Assembly (NCBI GenBank): GCA_963806045.1
Contig: CAWDWP010000007.1
Coordinates: 124,001 to 188,000 of the forward strand
Length of the DNA stretch: 64,000 nt
Direction: 5' to 3'
Source: DATCHW01 sp963806045
GTDB taxonomy: Bacteria > Bacteroidota > Ignavibacteria > Tepidaquicellales > Tepidaquicellaceae
Shown: positions 19,395 to 29,071 of the stretch, piece after piece
How the letters are laid out: each line of letters begins with the position of its first letter
Position numbering within the stretch: the stretch's first letter is position 1
The notes under the pieces: model-generated
Told to the model about the DNA's origin: nothing
The model's input: only the letters and a program-made list of their open reading frames with translations
Databases searched by the model: none
Translations under genes and position numbers: made by a program

Positions 19395-19404
19395 TTAATT
19401 TTTG

Positions 19405-19409
19405 CCTCC
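19405..19409 (-). promoter_or_regulatory. Shine-Dalgarno site of porV
   Basis: The minus strand reads GGAGG ten bases before the porV ATG. Such sites are scarce in this window, which is usual for Bacteroidota relatives. The same site was copied to 23864-23868 at the junction of the porU duplication, where no porV follows. Confidence 0.6.
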
Positions 19410-19424
19410 GTTAATTATATAATA

Positions 19425-22400
19425 TTATTTTAATTTTGCTAATTTGCCGGTATTTGTATTGGAAAAACCACCGTCTGTAGATTTTATTATTACTTTGTAT
19501 AAATATGTTCCATTTGCAATATAATCTCCATCATTATCTTTACCATCCCATGGAATTGTAACAAATTTATCAGGTATATTGTTCTGTACTAATTCCTTGA
19601 TAATCCTTCCGGTTACTGTATAGATTCTGATAGTAACGTTTAAAGGAACATCTGAATTATGATTAAACATGAACATAGTATTATCTTTCATTGGGTTCGG
19701 ATAATTATAAACATTTTGAACGGCAAGAGCTGAATTATTCTTAACAATAAAATCAACTGATTTAATTGAAAAATTATTGTATGTATCCCATGCTTTCAGT
19801 TTTAGATTATATTTACCGTCTGATAACCCTGATAGAGGATATTCTAATGAACCATATTGGTAACCATTTGTAGCATTATAGTAAGGTGTAAGATCAATTT
19901 TTGAATCTTCATTATCATTTATTATTGCTTCAATTTTATGACCTATTGTACCTGTTAAATTCATCCCTACATTATCATAAAAATCCGAAATTATTTTTGT
20001 ATTCTGATTGACGATATCACCGCTTCTGAAATTTCTATCCCCGAGAAATACTGAAATATCAGGGCCAACAGTATCCTTCGCAGATGTTGTATCAATTCCA
20101 TTAAGTATAAATCTGTTTGTGTAACCGGATCCCTGAGTATTATTATTCTTAAAATAAGCTAATAATTTTCCGTTACCGGTATTATAAGAAATATCTCTTG
20201 GCACAATAAATTCCATTACCCATTTACCATTTATAATATTTGCTTTACCTTTGAAAATAGTACCTCCGTCTAATACGAAATGGAATGGATATCCAAAATC
20301 ATATAATAAAATCTGTTTATCTACATCCAATATTTTAATTGTAATTTCACCATTGTAATTGTTCCAAAATGATGAATCAGGTCTTAAAATACTTCCTGCT
20401 ATTCTTACCTTTTGAAGTGCTTTAATAACCGCAGTATCATTTTGTCCAATGTTGTTAATACTGTCAATTCTTGTGAAATACTCAGGTAAACTCACTCTTA
20501 ATGCAGGATCACCAATTAGACAAAACTTCGCATCGTTATCAGTAAATGCTCCTAATTGATTCTTAACATTATATATTGCTCTACCTGTGCGTATAGGCAA
20601 ATTGAATGTATCTTTTATAAACATAAAATTATTCCATAATGCATTATTAAATGCTGCATTTGGATCACTATATACGGGTCGAACCGCGGCAACTACGGAA
20701 ATAGCACCCTTATTTGGCTCGTAAACCAATTGTTCACCGGCGCTAACTGAAAAAGGATCATCCCATCTGGCTAAATCACAACTTGCAATTGTTACTAAAG
20801 GATACTTATCTTTGTTATTGAGTTGTGGTATGGATTCACTTCTTACAAATATGTGTTCATGAGCCCAAAGATCCGTACTCCCGTGTCCAACCCAGTTTAT
20901 GACTAATCGTCCTTCATTCCACCCTTTAATGATATCTACATTTGCTCCGGGTTTTCTCCTACCCTGAGGAGTAATTACGGTTGGATATGTAACTATATAA
21001 ATTTTTTCTTTTTCATAGTCTTTTGGGGTATAAATTTCTGCAATATCTTCACTTTGAGCTGTATGTTTATCTCCTTCTTGACCCAGATAGTTTTCCGTAG
21101 TCCACCCGTCGTCTGCGCAATACATAATTTTCTTTTTCCATATATCATTTGTAAGAGGTGACTCGTAGCTTATTATCTTATCTATTACTGTATTTGCCTG
21201 GTCAAGTGAATTAACACAAATTCTACCTTGGGCAAAGTCAGGTCTTCCTAAAGATGGATAACCCGGAGTGGGAAAACTTTCATTGATATCCGTTAAAAAA
21301 TCATCACTATTATAACTTGTAATTTCGTTCATATCAACTTCAGTTTTTTCCATCGGCGGTATGTAATTTTTTACATTCAGATTATATATATTTTTGTAAT
21401 CATAACTTCCATCTCCAAGAAGTAATACATATAAAGGTTTTGTTGTCCAATTAACATAAGCATATTTAAGAAAATTTCTGATTGCAAGTGGATCAATAAG
21501 ACCTCCGGAAAATTCGTTATAAATCTGGTTAATATCAAAAACGTATGTTTTGAGATAATTAATGTCAGGGATTTCCCTTTGTGCTTTTAATCTGTTAGCT
21601 GCAGATAGAAATTCTGTAGGAGATATTATTACATAATCTGCTCCGTCACTTATTCCATGAATATTTTGATTAGCGATTTTGGAAGATATCGATACAGGAG
21701 TTTTAAAATTATTTCCGCCTATTATTATATAATCTTTTGGAAAACCGCTTAATATGTTATCCTGAAATCTAACTAACCCTGAACTGTATGTTATAGGATT
21801 AATTAAACTGGCACTTACCTTATTGGTTACGTCAAATATTTTAACGTCCGGTGTATTGAATGTAGATACATTATATTCAATAGTAGATAATGTATCCGGT
21901 GAAGTGAACATAATGCTATTATTATTAACACTATTGAAACTTCGATTGAATTTTATCTCATAATAATCATAATACCCCGCAGCTGCTGAATTATTATATT
22001 GAGAAGGTAATGAAAAATTCAAATTAATATTACTTTTACCACTAAATAATTGATATGTATAGCTATCATCAAATAATGTAATATGAGAAAAAGCTGCAGA
22101 AACTCCATATACTTCCCTCAATATAGAAAATCCGGAGTTATCATCTTTTATAAGAAATGTTGAGGAAGTAGATGAACCATTTCCATAGTGTGCTCGCAGA
22201 TTAATATCGCTGCCCTGAACATAGCCCGGAAGGTCTCTATTAAAAACAAAACTTTCACCAATTCCTATTCGCTGACTAACCCAGAGATTTCCAGTAGAGC
22301 CCAGATTCGATATCTCTGATTTATCGAAAAATTTATCCCCAAAATAGGGAAGTGGATTTAATCCCTGAATATTTGGAGAATTGTTAACCTGCATCCGCAA

Positions 22401-23543
22401 TCCATTTGTTCCACCAAATGTAATCCAATAATAATTTGAATTTGTGTAATGGTTTGTATAGTGATTATATTTTCTCGCAATTCGTTCATAATCCCAGCCT
22501 GTTGGTGCATTTCCAAAAAACAGTATATAATCATTATTACCGAATATTCCGGGAACTTCATTAAATATATATATTGGGTTCTCCACTAAATCTGTTGGAA
22601 CGAGGATATTATTATCAAAAGGTAATTCCTGCCCTCCGTTTCCATATATTTTGATAGTGGACGGGTTTATACCTGAAACATTTATTCCGGCTTGTTGTAA
22701 AAAACCTTTATCGATTTTATACATACCGGTTTCTTTGACTTCGATTTTATAAAAATCTCCGGATGCCAAGACGCTGTTTTGAAATACCGGGTGTGAATTG
22801 AGATTATTAAACGAAGGGGTTGACCAGTTTAAAGCATTTCTCGAATTTATTGCAATATTGTAAAAGAAACTCATTTCTTCTTTACTCATTTGTTTATTAT
22901 TATAAACAGGGCTTCCTCCGAAATATATTCTTACTCGTATATAACTTAATTTTCGAATTACTTTTGAAACAGGATTATATATACAAGGACTGATATCAAG
23001 TGATCCAAAAAATTTATTACGTAAAATACCATCCGATTCTAATTTCAGGAACGAATCAGGGAAAAATGAACTGCTTGAATAAACTTTTTCATCTCTGATA
23101 TAATCATATATTACGTCCAACTTGTCAGTAGAATTCTTCAATGTCGGAACAGGTTTGATTTCCTGATTATAAAAATCAGAATATTTAATATCTAAAACTT
23201 CGGCTTTATTATTTTTATTTACGGGAAAAATGATGGGAAACGAACGTACTCCTAAATTTGGGGTTCCGGTTTTGTTTTTCCAGATTGATTTATAAAAATT
23301 AATACTTTCTTTATTAGTAAACTTAGGATAATATTCTAATTCTATATAGGAATTGTTCGAAGAAATTATATTGAAATCACTTTTGATGTCAGTTTTAGAA
23401 TCATTTTTGATATCAGTTTTAACATCATTTTTGATATCAGTTTTGACATTATTTTTGTTTTCTGTTTTTCTATCCTGAGGATAAATTGAAATCGTCAAGA
23501 GTTGTAATAATAAAACCAGGGCTATTTTATTATATAATTTCAC
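19425..23543 (-). CDS. porU: Type IX secretion sortase PorU, intact proximal copy
   Basis: A 1372-residue C25 (gingipain-type) cysteine peptidase. In T9SS, PorU removes the C-terminal signal of cargo and attaches it to the surface. It has a signal peptide (about 1-22), then an 8-residue tandem repeat (VKTDIKND type, residues 31-57), an N-terminal beta region, the C25 catalytic domain at about 620-1010 with His887 in NWVGHGSTDLWAHEHIF and Cys922 in TIASCDLARWDDP, Ig-like domains and a C-terminal FlgD-like domain starting YNYPNPMKDNTMFMF. It ends 30 bases before porV. This is the copy nearest porV and it has no frame interruption. A near-identical broken copy lies upstream. A 14-bp inverted repeat sits in the 5' leader. 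Confidence 0.93.
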   Translation of the reverse strand: MKLYNKIALVLLLQLLTISIYPQDRKTENKNNVKTDIKNDVKTDIKNDSKTDIKSDFNIISSNNSYIELEYYPKFTNKESINFYKSIWKNKTGTPNLGVRSFPIIFPVNKNNKAEVLDIKYSDFYNQEIKPVPTLKNSTDKLDVIYDYIRDEKVYSSSSFFPDSFLKLESDGILRNKFFGSLDISPCIYNPVSKVIRKLSYIRVRIYFGGSPVYNNKQMSKEEMSFFYNIAINSRNALNWSTPSFNNLNSHPVFQNSVLASGDFYKIEVKETGMYKIDKGFLQQAGINVSGINPSTIKIYGNGGQELPFDNNILVPTDLVENPIYIFNEVPGIFGNNDYILFFGNAPTGWDYERIARKYNHYTNHYTNSNYYWITFGGTNGLRMQVNNSPNIQGLNPLPYFGDKFFDKSEISNLGSTGNLWVSQRIGIGESFVFNRDLPGYVQGSDINLRAHYGNGSSTSSTFLIKDDNSGFSILREVYGVSAAFSHITLFDDSYTYQLFSGKSNINLNFSLPSQYNNSAAAGYYDYYEIKFNRSFNSVNNNSIMFTSPDTLSTIEYNVSTFNTPDVKIFDVTNKVSASLINPITYSSGLVRFQDNILSGFPKDYIIIGGNNFKTPVSISSKIANQNIHGISDGADYVIISPTEFLSAANRLKAQREIPDINYLKTYVFDINQIYNEFSGGLIDPLAIRNFLKYAYVNWTTKPLYVLLLGDGSYDYKNIYNLNVKNYIPPMEKTEVDMNEITSYNSDDFLTDINESFPTPGYPSLGRPDFAQGRICVNSLDQANTVIDKIISYESPLTNDIWKKKIMYCADDGWTTENYLGQEGDKHTAQSEDIAEIYTPKDYEKEKIYIVTYPTVITPQGRRKPGANVDIIKGWNEGRLVINWVGHGSTDLWAHEHIFVRSESIPQLNNKDKYPLVTIASCDLARWDDPFSVSAGEQLVYEPNKGAISVVAAVRPVYSDPNAAFNNALWNNFMFIKDTFNLPIRTGRAIYNVKNQLGAFTDNDAKFCLIGDPALRVSLPEYFTRIDSINNIGQNDTAVIKALQKVRIAGSILRPDSSFWNNYNGEITIKILDVDKQILLYDFGYPFHFVLDGGTIFKGKANIINGKWVMEFIVPRDISYNTGNGKLLAYFKNNNTQGSGYTNRFILNGIDTTSAKDTVGPDISVFLGDRNFRSGDIVNQNTKIISDFYDNVGMNLTGTIGHKIEAIINDNEDSKIDLTPYYNATNGYQYGSLEYPLSGLSDGKYNLKLKAWDTYNNFSIKSVDFIVKNNSALAVQNVYNYPNPMKDNTMFMFNHNSDVPLNVTIRIYTVTGRIIKELVQNNIPDKFVTIPWDGKDNDGDYIANGTYLYKVIIKSTDGGFSNTNTGKLAKLK
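23373..23453 (-). repeat. In-frame 24-bp tandem repeat in porU N-terminus
   Basis: About three and a half copies of a 24-base unit encode K-x-D-I-K-N-D-V-like octads just after the signal peptide of PorU. Copies differ at a few bases. The distal porU copy has the equivalent stretch at 27834-27914 with more substitutions. Such repeats can expand or contract by slippage. The encoded stretch is probably a flexible spacer. Confidence 0.75.
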
Positions 23544-23580
23544 TTTAATATTTTCTTAATTTTATAATAAACATAATAAA

Positions 23581-23629
23581 AAACCATTTATTAAAGTTCA
23601 ATTTCTAAAAAAACCTTAATAAATGGTTT
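23581..23629 (-). terminator. Hairpin in the leader of porU (proximal copy), terminator-like
   Basis: A perfect 14-bp inverted repeat (AAACCATTTATTAA and its complement, 21-base loop) is followed on the minus strand by a T-rich run. It lies between the rnc remnant and porU, about 40 bases before the start codon, so it could end transcription arriving from upstream or act as an attenuator in the porU leader. The matching element in the distal leader (28043-28090) is imperfect. Confidence 0.5.
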
Positions 23630-23761
23630 AAGACTTTCGAATAATATTTCTTTAAGTTAATAAAAATTCGTAATTATCTTCTGATAAATATCCTTTCTTT
23701 TTCTTAAACAAATATATAATTACTGTTTTATAATGTCAAGCGTAAAAAAGAAAGGGACAAA

Positions 23762-23849
23762 TCATTTCTTTCTCTTTAATCCCATTTTATCAATAACATC
23801 GAGATTTTGAAGTGAATTTTTAGCAGCTTCTTGTTTCTTTGATTTACTT
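23762..23849 (-). pseudogene. Remnant of the rnc 3' end at the duplication junction
   Basis: The minus strand encodes, just before a TGA, a tail matching the RNase III C-terminus (KSKKQ, then EAAKNSLQNLDVIDKMGL, then RKK) against the real gene's KSKKQAEQEAAKNALQNLDVIDKMGLKKTK. Three codons are deleted and a few changed, so the remnant has been drifting. It runs straight into sequence copied from the porV leader. It marks how the porU duplication arose and has no start codon. Confidence 0.9.
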
Positions 23850-23886
23850 TTTTAATTTTTGCCTCCGTTAATTATATAATATAATA

Positions 23887-26800
23887 TTATTTTAATTTTG
23901 CTAATTTGCCGGTATTTGTATTGGAAAAACCACCGTCTGTAGATTTTATTATTACTTTGTATAAATATGTTCCATTTGCAATATAATCCCCATCATTATC
24001 TTTACCGTCCCATGGAATTGAAACAAATTTATCAGGTATATTGTTCTGTATTAATTCTTTGATAATCCTTCCGGTTACTGTATAAATTCTGATTGTTACG
24101 TTTAAAGGAACATCTGAATTATGATTAAACATGAACATGGTATTATCTTTCATGGGGTTCGGATAATTATAAATGTTTTGAACAACAAGAGCTGAATTAT
24201 TCTTTACAATAAAATCAACTGATTTAATTGAAAAATTATTGTATGTATCCCATGCTTTCAGTTTTAGATTATATTTACCGTCAGGTAACCCCGATAAAGG
24301 ATATTCTAATGAACCATATTGATAACCATTTGTAGCATTATAATATGGAGTAAGATCGATTTTAGTATCTTCATTATCATTTATTATTGCTTCTATTTTA
24401 TGTCCCATTGTACCTGTTAAATTCATCCCTACATTATCATAAAAATCCGAAATTATTTTTGTATTCTGATTGACGATATCACCGCTTCTGAAATTTCTAT
24501 CCCCAAGAAATACTGAAATATCAGGACCAACAGTATCCTTCGCAGATGTTGTATCAATTCCATTCAGTATAAATCTGTTTGTATAACCGGATCCCTGGGT
24601 ATTGTTATTCTTAAAATAAGCTAATAATTTTCCGTTACCGGTATTATAAGAAATATCTCTTGGCACAATAAATTCCATTGCCCATTTACCATTTATAATA
24701 TTTGCTTTACCTTTAAAAATAGTTCCGCCGTCTAAGACGAAATGGAATGGATAAATAATAAAATCATATAATAAAATTTGTTTATCAACATCCAATATTT
24801 TAATCGTAATTTCACCATTGTAATTGTTCCAAAATGATGAATCCGGTCTTAAAATACTTCCTGCTATTCTTACCTTTTGAAGGGCTTTAATTACTGCAGT
24901 ATCATTTAGTCCAATGTTGTTAATACTGTCAATTCTTGTGAAATACTCTGGTAAACTCACTCTTAATGCAGGATCCCCTATAAGGCAAAATTTTGCAGTG
25001 TTATCCGATACACCTATTTGGTTCTTAACGTTATATATTGCTCTGCCTGTGCGTATAGGCAAATTGAATGTATCCTTTACGAACATAAAGTTATTCCATA
25101 ATGCATTATTAAATTCTGCATTTGGTCCGCTATATACAGGTCTGACTGCGGCAACTACGGAAATAGCACCTTTATTTGGCTCGTAAACCAATTGTTCACC
25201 GGCGCTAACTGAAAAAGGATCATCCCATCTGGCTAAATCACAACTTGCAATTGTTACTAAAGGATACTTATCTTTGTTATTGAGTTGTGGTATTGTTTCG
25301 CTTCTTACAAATATATGTTCATGAGCCCAAAGATCTGTACTCCCGTGTCCAACCCAATTTATTACTAATCGTCCTTCGTTCCAACCTTTTATAATATCTA
25401 CATTTGCTCCGGGTTTTCTCCTGCCCAGAGGAGTAATTACAGTTGGATATGTAACAATGTAAATTTTTTCTTTTTCATAATCCTTAGGTGTATAAAGTTC
25501 TGCAATGTCTTCGCTTTGTGAAACATGCATCTCTCCTTCTTGACCTAAATAACTCTCCGTTGTCCACCCGTCATCAGCACAATACATAATTTTCTTTTTC
25601 CATACATCATTTGTAAAAGGTGATTCGTAGCTAATTATCTTATCAATTACAGAATTTGCCTGGTCAAGTGAATTAACGCAAATTCTACCTTCTGCAAAAT
25701 CAGGCCTTCCGATTGCCGGATAACCCGGAGAGGGAAAGCTTTCATTAATATCCATTAAAAAATCATCACTGTTATAACTCATGATTTCGTTCATATCATC
25801 TACGGTCCTTTCCATCGGAGGAATGTAATTTTTTACATTCAGATTATAAATATTTTTGTAATCATAACTTCCATCTCCAAGAAGTAATACATATAAAGGT
25901 TTTGTCGTCCAATTATTATATGCATATTTTAGAAAATTCCTTATTGCGAGAGGATCAATAAGACCTCCGGAAAATTCGTTATAAATCTGGTTAATATCAA
26001 AAACGTATGTTTTGAGATAATTAATATCCGGAATTTCCCTTTGCGCTTTTAATCTGTTAGCGGCAGATAAAAATTCTGTTGGAGATATTATTATATAATC
26101 TGCTCCGTCACTTATTCCATGAATATTTTGATTGGGTATTTTTGATGAAATCGAAACCGGGGTTTTAAAATTATTACCTCCTATTATCATATAATCTTTT
26201 GGATAACCACTTAATATGTTATCCTGAAATCTAACTAACCCGGAACTGTATGTAATAAGATTAATTAAATTGGCACTTACCTTATTGGTTACGTCAAATA
26301 TTTTAACGTCCGGTGTATTGAAGAAGATACATTATATTCAACAGTAGATAACGTATCCGGTGAAGTGAACATAATGCTATTATTATTAACACTATTGAAA
26401 CTTCGATTGAATTTTATCTCATAATAATCATAATACCCAGCAGCTGCTGAATTATTATGTTGAGAGGGTAAAGAAAAATTCAAATTAATATTACTTTTTC
26501 CACTGTATAATTGATATGAATAGCTATCATCAGCGAAAATAATATGAGAAAATGCAGTCGTAACTCCGGAAATTTCTCTTAATATTGAAAATCCAGAATT
26601 ATCATCTTTTATAAGGAATGTAGAGGAAGTAGATGAACCATTTCCATAGTGTGCTCGCAGATTAATATCGCTGCCCTGAACGTAGCCCGGAAGGTCTCTA
26701 TTAAAAACGAAACTTTCACCAATTCCTATTCGCTGACTAACCCAGAGATTTCCAGTAGAGCCCAGATTCGATATCTCTGATTTATCGAAAAATTTATCCC

Positions 26801-28004
26801 CAAAATAGGGTAGTGGATTTAATCCCTGAATATTTGGAGAATTGTTAACCTGCATCCGCAATCCATTTGTTCCACCAAATGTAATCCAATAATAATTTGA
26901 ATTTGTGTAATGGTTTGTATAGTGATTATATTTTCTCGCAATTCGTTCATAATCCCAGCCTGTTGGTGCATTTCCAAAAAACAGTATATAATCATTATTA
27001 CCGAATATTCCGGGAACTTCATTAAATATATATATTGGGTTCTCCACTAAATCTGTTGGAACGAGGATATTATTATCAAAAGGTAATTCCTGTCCTCCGT
27101 TTCCATATATTTTGATAGTGGACGGGTTTATACCTGAAACATTTATTCCGGCTTGTTGTAAAAAACCTTTATCGATTTTATACATACCGGTTTCTTTGAC
27201 TTCGATTTTATAAAAATCTCCGGATGCCAAGACGCTGTTTTGAAATACCGGGTGTGAATTGAGATTATTAAACGAGGGGGTTGACCAGTTTAAAGCATTT
27301 CTCGAATTTATTGCAATATTGTAAAAGAAACTCATTTCTTCTTTACTCATTTGTTTATTATTATAAACAGGGCTTCCTCCGAAATAAATTCTTACCCGTA
27401 TATAACTTAATTTTCGAATTACTTTTGAAACCGGATTATATATGCAAGGACTGATATCAAGAGATCCAAAAAATTTATTGCGTAAAATACCATCCGACTC
27501 TAATTTTAGGAACGAATCAGGGAAAAATGAACTGCTAGAGTAAACTTTTTCATCTCTGATATAATCGTATATAACGTCCAACTTGTCAGTAGAATTCTTC
27601 AATGTCGGAACAGGTTTAATTTCCTGATTATAAAAATCAGAGTATTTAATATCTAAAACCTCGGCTTTATTATTTTTATTTACAGGAAAAATGATGGGAA
27701 ACGAACGAACTCCTAAATTTGGGGTTCCGGTTTTGTTTTTCCAGATTGATTTATAAAAATTAATGCTTTCTTTATTAGTAAACTTTGGATAATATTCTAA
27801 TTCTATGTAAGAATTGTTCGAAGAAATTATATTGAAATCACTTTTGAAATCAATTTTAGAATCATTTTTGATATCAGTTTTAACATCACTTTTGATATCA
27901 TTTCTAACATTTTTTTTGTTATCAGTTTTTCTATCCTGAGGAAAAATAGAAATCGTTAAGAGTTGTAATAATAAAACCAGAGTTATTTTATTATATAAAT
28001 TCAT
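23887..28004 (-). pseudogene. Second porU copy, interrupted by a one-base deletion
   Basis: Homologous along its full length to the adjacent PorU. The natural start is the ATG at 28004 (MNLYNKITLV); the longer frame to 28049 is leader. Near 26321-26326 the sequence lacks one base compared with the proximal copy (GAAGAAGATAC against GAATGTAGATAC), so translation stops soon after about 570 residues. The remaining reading frame continues with no stop to 23887. Apart from two compensating 3-base differences, the length equals the proximal gene minus one base. The C25 His (VGHGS) and Cys (ASCDLARWDDP) are still present after the break, as is the C-terminal FlgD-like domain. It is either a young pseudogene, a phase-variable state or a sequencing error. 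Confidence 0.88.
27834..27914 (-). repeat. Degenerate in-frame octad repeat, distal porU copy
   Basis: Counterpart of the 24-base repeat in the proximal porU, encoding VRNDIKSD, VKTDIKND and SKIDFKSD. It has the same number of units with more substitutions, so neither copy has gained or lost a unit since the duplication. Confidence 0.7.
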
Positions 28005-28042
28005 AGTTAATATTTCCTTAATTTTATAAAAATTATAATAAA

Positions 28043-28090
28043 AAACCATTTATTAAAGTTAATTTCTAATAAAACCTTATGAAACGGTTT
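28043..28090 (-). terminator. Decayed leader hairpin upstream of distal porU copy
   Basis: Equivalent of the 23581-23629 hairpin. About nine outer base pairs (AAACC with GGTTT and neighbours) remain and the inner part is mismatched. It lies between the rnc stop (28226) and the distal porU start (28004), so it could originally have terminated the acpP-fabF-rnc transcript. Confidence 0.35.
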
Positions 28091-28225
28091 AAAAATTTAT
28101 AATAATATTTCGTTAAGTTAATAAAAATTAGTAATTATCTTCTGATAAAAAAAACCTCTCTTTTTGTTAAACAAATATATAAGTAGTGTTTTACACTTTC
28201 AAGCGTAAAAAAGAAAGGGAGCAGT

Positions 28226-29044
28226 TCATTTCGTTTTCTTCAATCCCATTTTATCAATAACATCAAGATTTTGCAGTGCATTTTTTGCAGCTTCCTGTTC
28301 TGCTTGTTTTTTTGATTTACCTTTTCCGATTCCCAGACATTTATTTACCAGATGTACTTCCACAGTAAATAACTTATTATGTTCCGGCCCTTCTTCTTTT
28401 ATTACATGATATTCGGGAATATAATCTGTGTGAGCTTGAGCATATTCCAGGAACTTACTTTTATGATTTTCATCGAACTGGTTGAGCCATTTAATATCAA
28501 GCTTTACAAAAATTTCCTGATTCAGGAATTTTTTTGCAGCTTCATAACCGGAATCCAGAAATATTGCACCAATTAATGCTTCATATGCATCTGCGAGAAT
28601 AGCATCATATCCTTCTTCAATTGATTTGATTGCTGTATTCGAAGCCAGTAAGTATTCCTGCAAATTTATTACTTTTGCTCTTTCTGCAAGAAATCTTTTA
28701 TTTACCAGTATTGATCTGAATTTTGTCAGATCACCTTCTTCATTAAGAGGAAAGTTTTTAAATAAAAATTCAGCAACAACAAGGTCCAGTACAGCATCAC
28801 CCAAAAACTCCAGCCTTTCATTACTATAAACACCAGCCTTTAATGGATCCTTTCGGATTTTTAGAAATGATCTATGAGTTAAAGCAGTTATAAAATAATT
28901 TTTATCTAATATTTTATAATGAATAGTATCCTGAAATTTTTCAAAATTAATTTTCTTAATTGCTTTGGAAAAGGATTCTTCAACCTTTTCGGGTTTCTTT
29001 GTAAAAGGTATAAGAAATTTTACTTTTTTAAGAAAACTAAACAT
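28226..29044 (-). CDS. rnc: Ribonuclease III
   Basis: Cleaves double-stranded RNA in rRNA and mRNA maturation. The 272-residue protein has the signature NERLEFLGDAVLDL at residues 75-88 with the metal-binding E79 and D83, and a C-terminal double-stranded-RNA-binding domain (about 190-262, ending GKSKKQAEQEAAKNALQNL). An extra N-terminal stretch of about 35 basic residues precedes the RNase domain. It is the third gene of acpP-fabF-rnc, a conserved order, 27 bases after fabF. Its 3' end was copied in the porU duplication. Confidence 0.96.
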   Translation of the reverse strand: MFSFLKKVKFLIPFTKKPEKVEESFSKAIKKINFEKFQDTIHYKILDKNYFITALTHRSFLKIRKDPLKAGVYSNERLEFLGDAVLDLVVAEFLFKNFPLNEEGDLTKFRSILVNKRFLAERAKVINLQEYLLASNTAIKSIEEGYDAILADAYEALIGAIFLDSGYEAAKKFLNQEIFVKLDIKWLNQFDENHKSKFLEYAQAHTDYIPEYHVIKEEGPEHNKLFTVEVHLVNKCLGIGKGKSKKQAEQEAAKNALQNLDVIDKMGLKKTK

Positions 29045-29071
29045 AGAGTCAGGTCGTTCGCTGATATTTAA

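Larger units (their letters stand above)
19396..23850 (-). repeat. Tandem duplication unit, proximal copy (porU plus leader plus rnc 3' end)
   Basis: One of two direct copies of about 4.46 kb. It runs from the porV leader through porU and its leader and ends in a fossil of the 3' end of rnc. The second copy is 23853-28313, whose upstream end is inside the real rnc gene. No insertion sequence or long inverted repeat flanks the copies, so unequal recombination between short T-rich stretches is the simplest origin (inference). Confidence 0.9.
23853..28313 (-). repeat. Tandem duplication unit, distal copy
   Basis: Second direct copy of the porU region. At its downstream edge it begins with the porV leader, including its Shine-Dalgarno (23864-23868), plus a 5-base insertion (ATAAT) relative to the original. 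It carries the frameshifted porU and leader and continues into the genuine rnc 3' end. Divergence from the proximal copy is uneven: nearly none in some blocks, high in others. Confidence 0.9.

Noticed and set aside
22358..22561. A 67-codon frame that is identical at 26819-27022, which looked like a conserved small gene
   Set aside because: It lies in another frame of porU on the same strand and is identical only because the DNA of the two porU copies is almost identical there.
23544..23886. An insertion sequence as the cause of the porU duplication
   Set aside because: No transposase frame, terminal inverted repeats or target-site duplication is visible; the junction is a direct rnc/porV-leader fusion.
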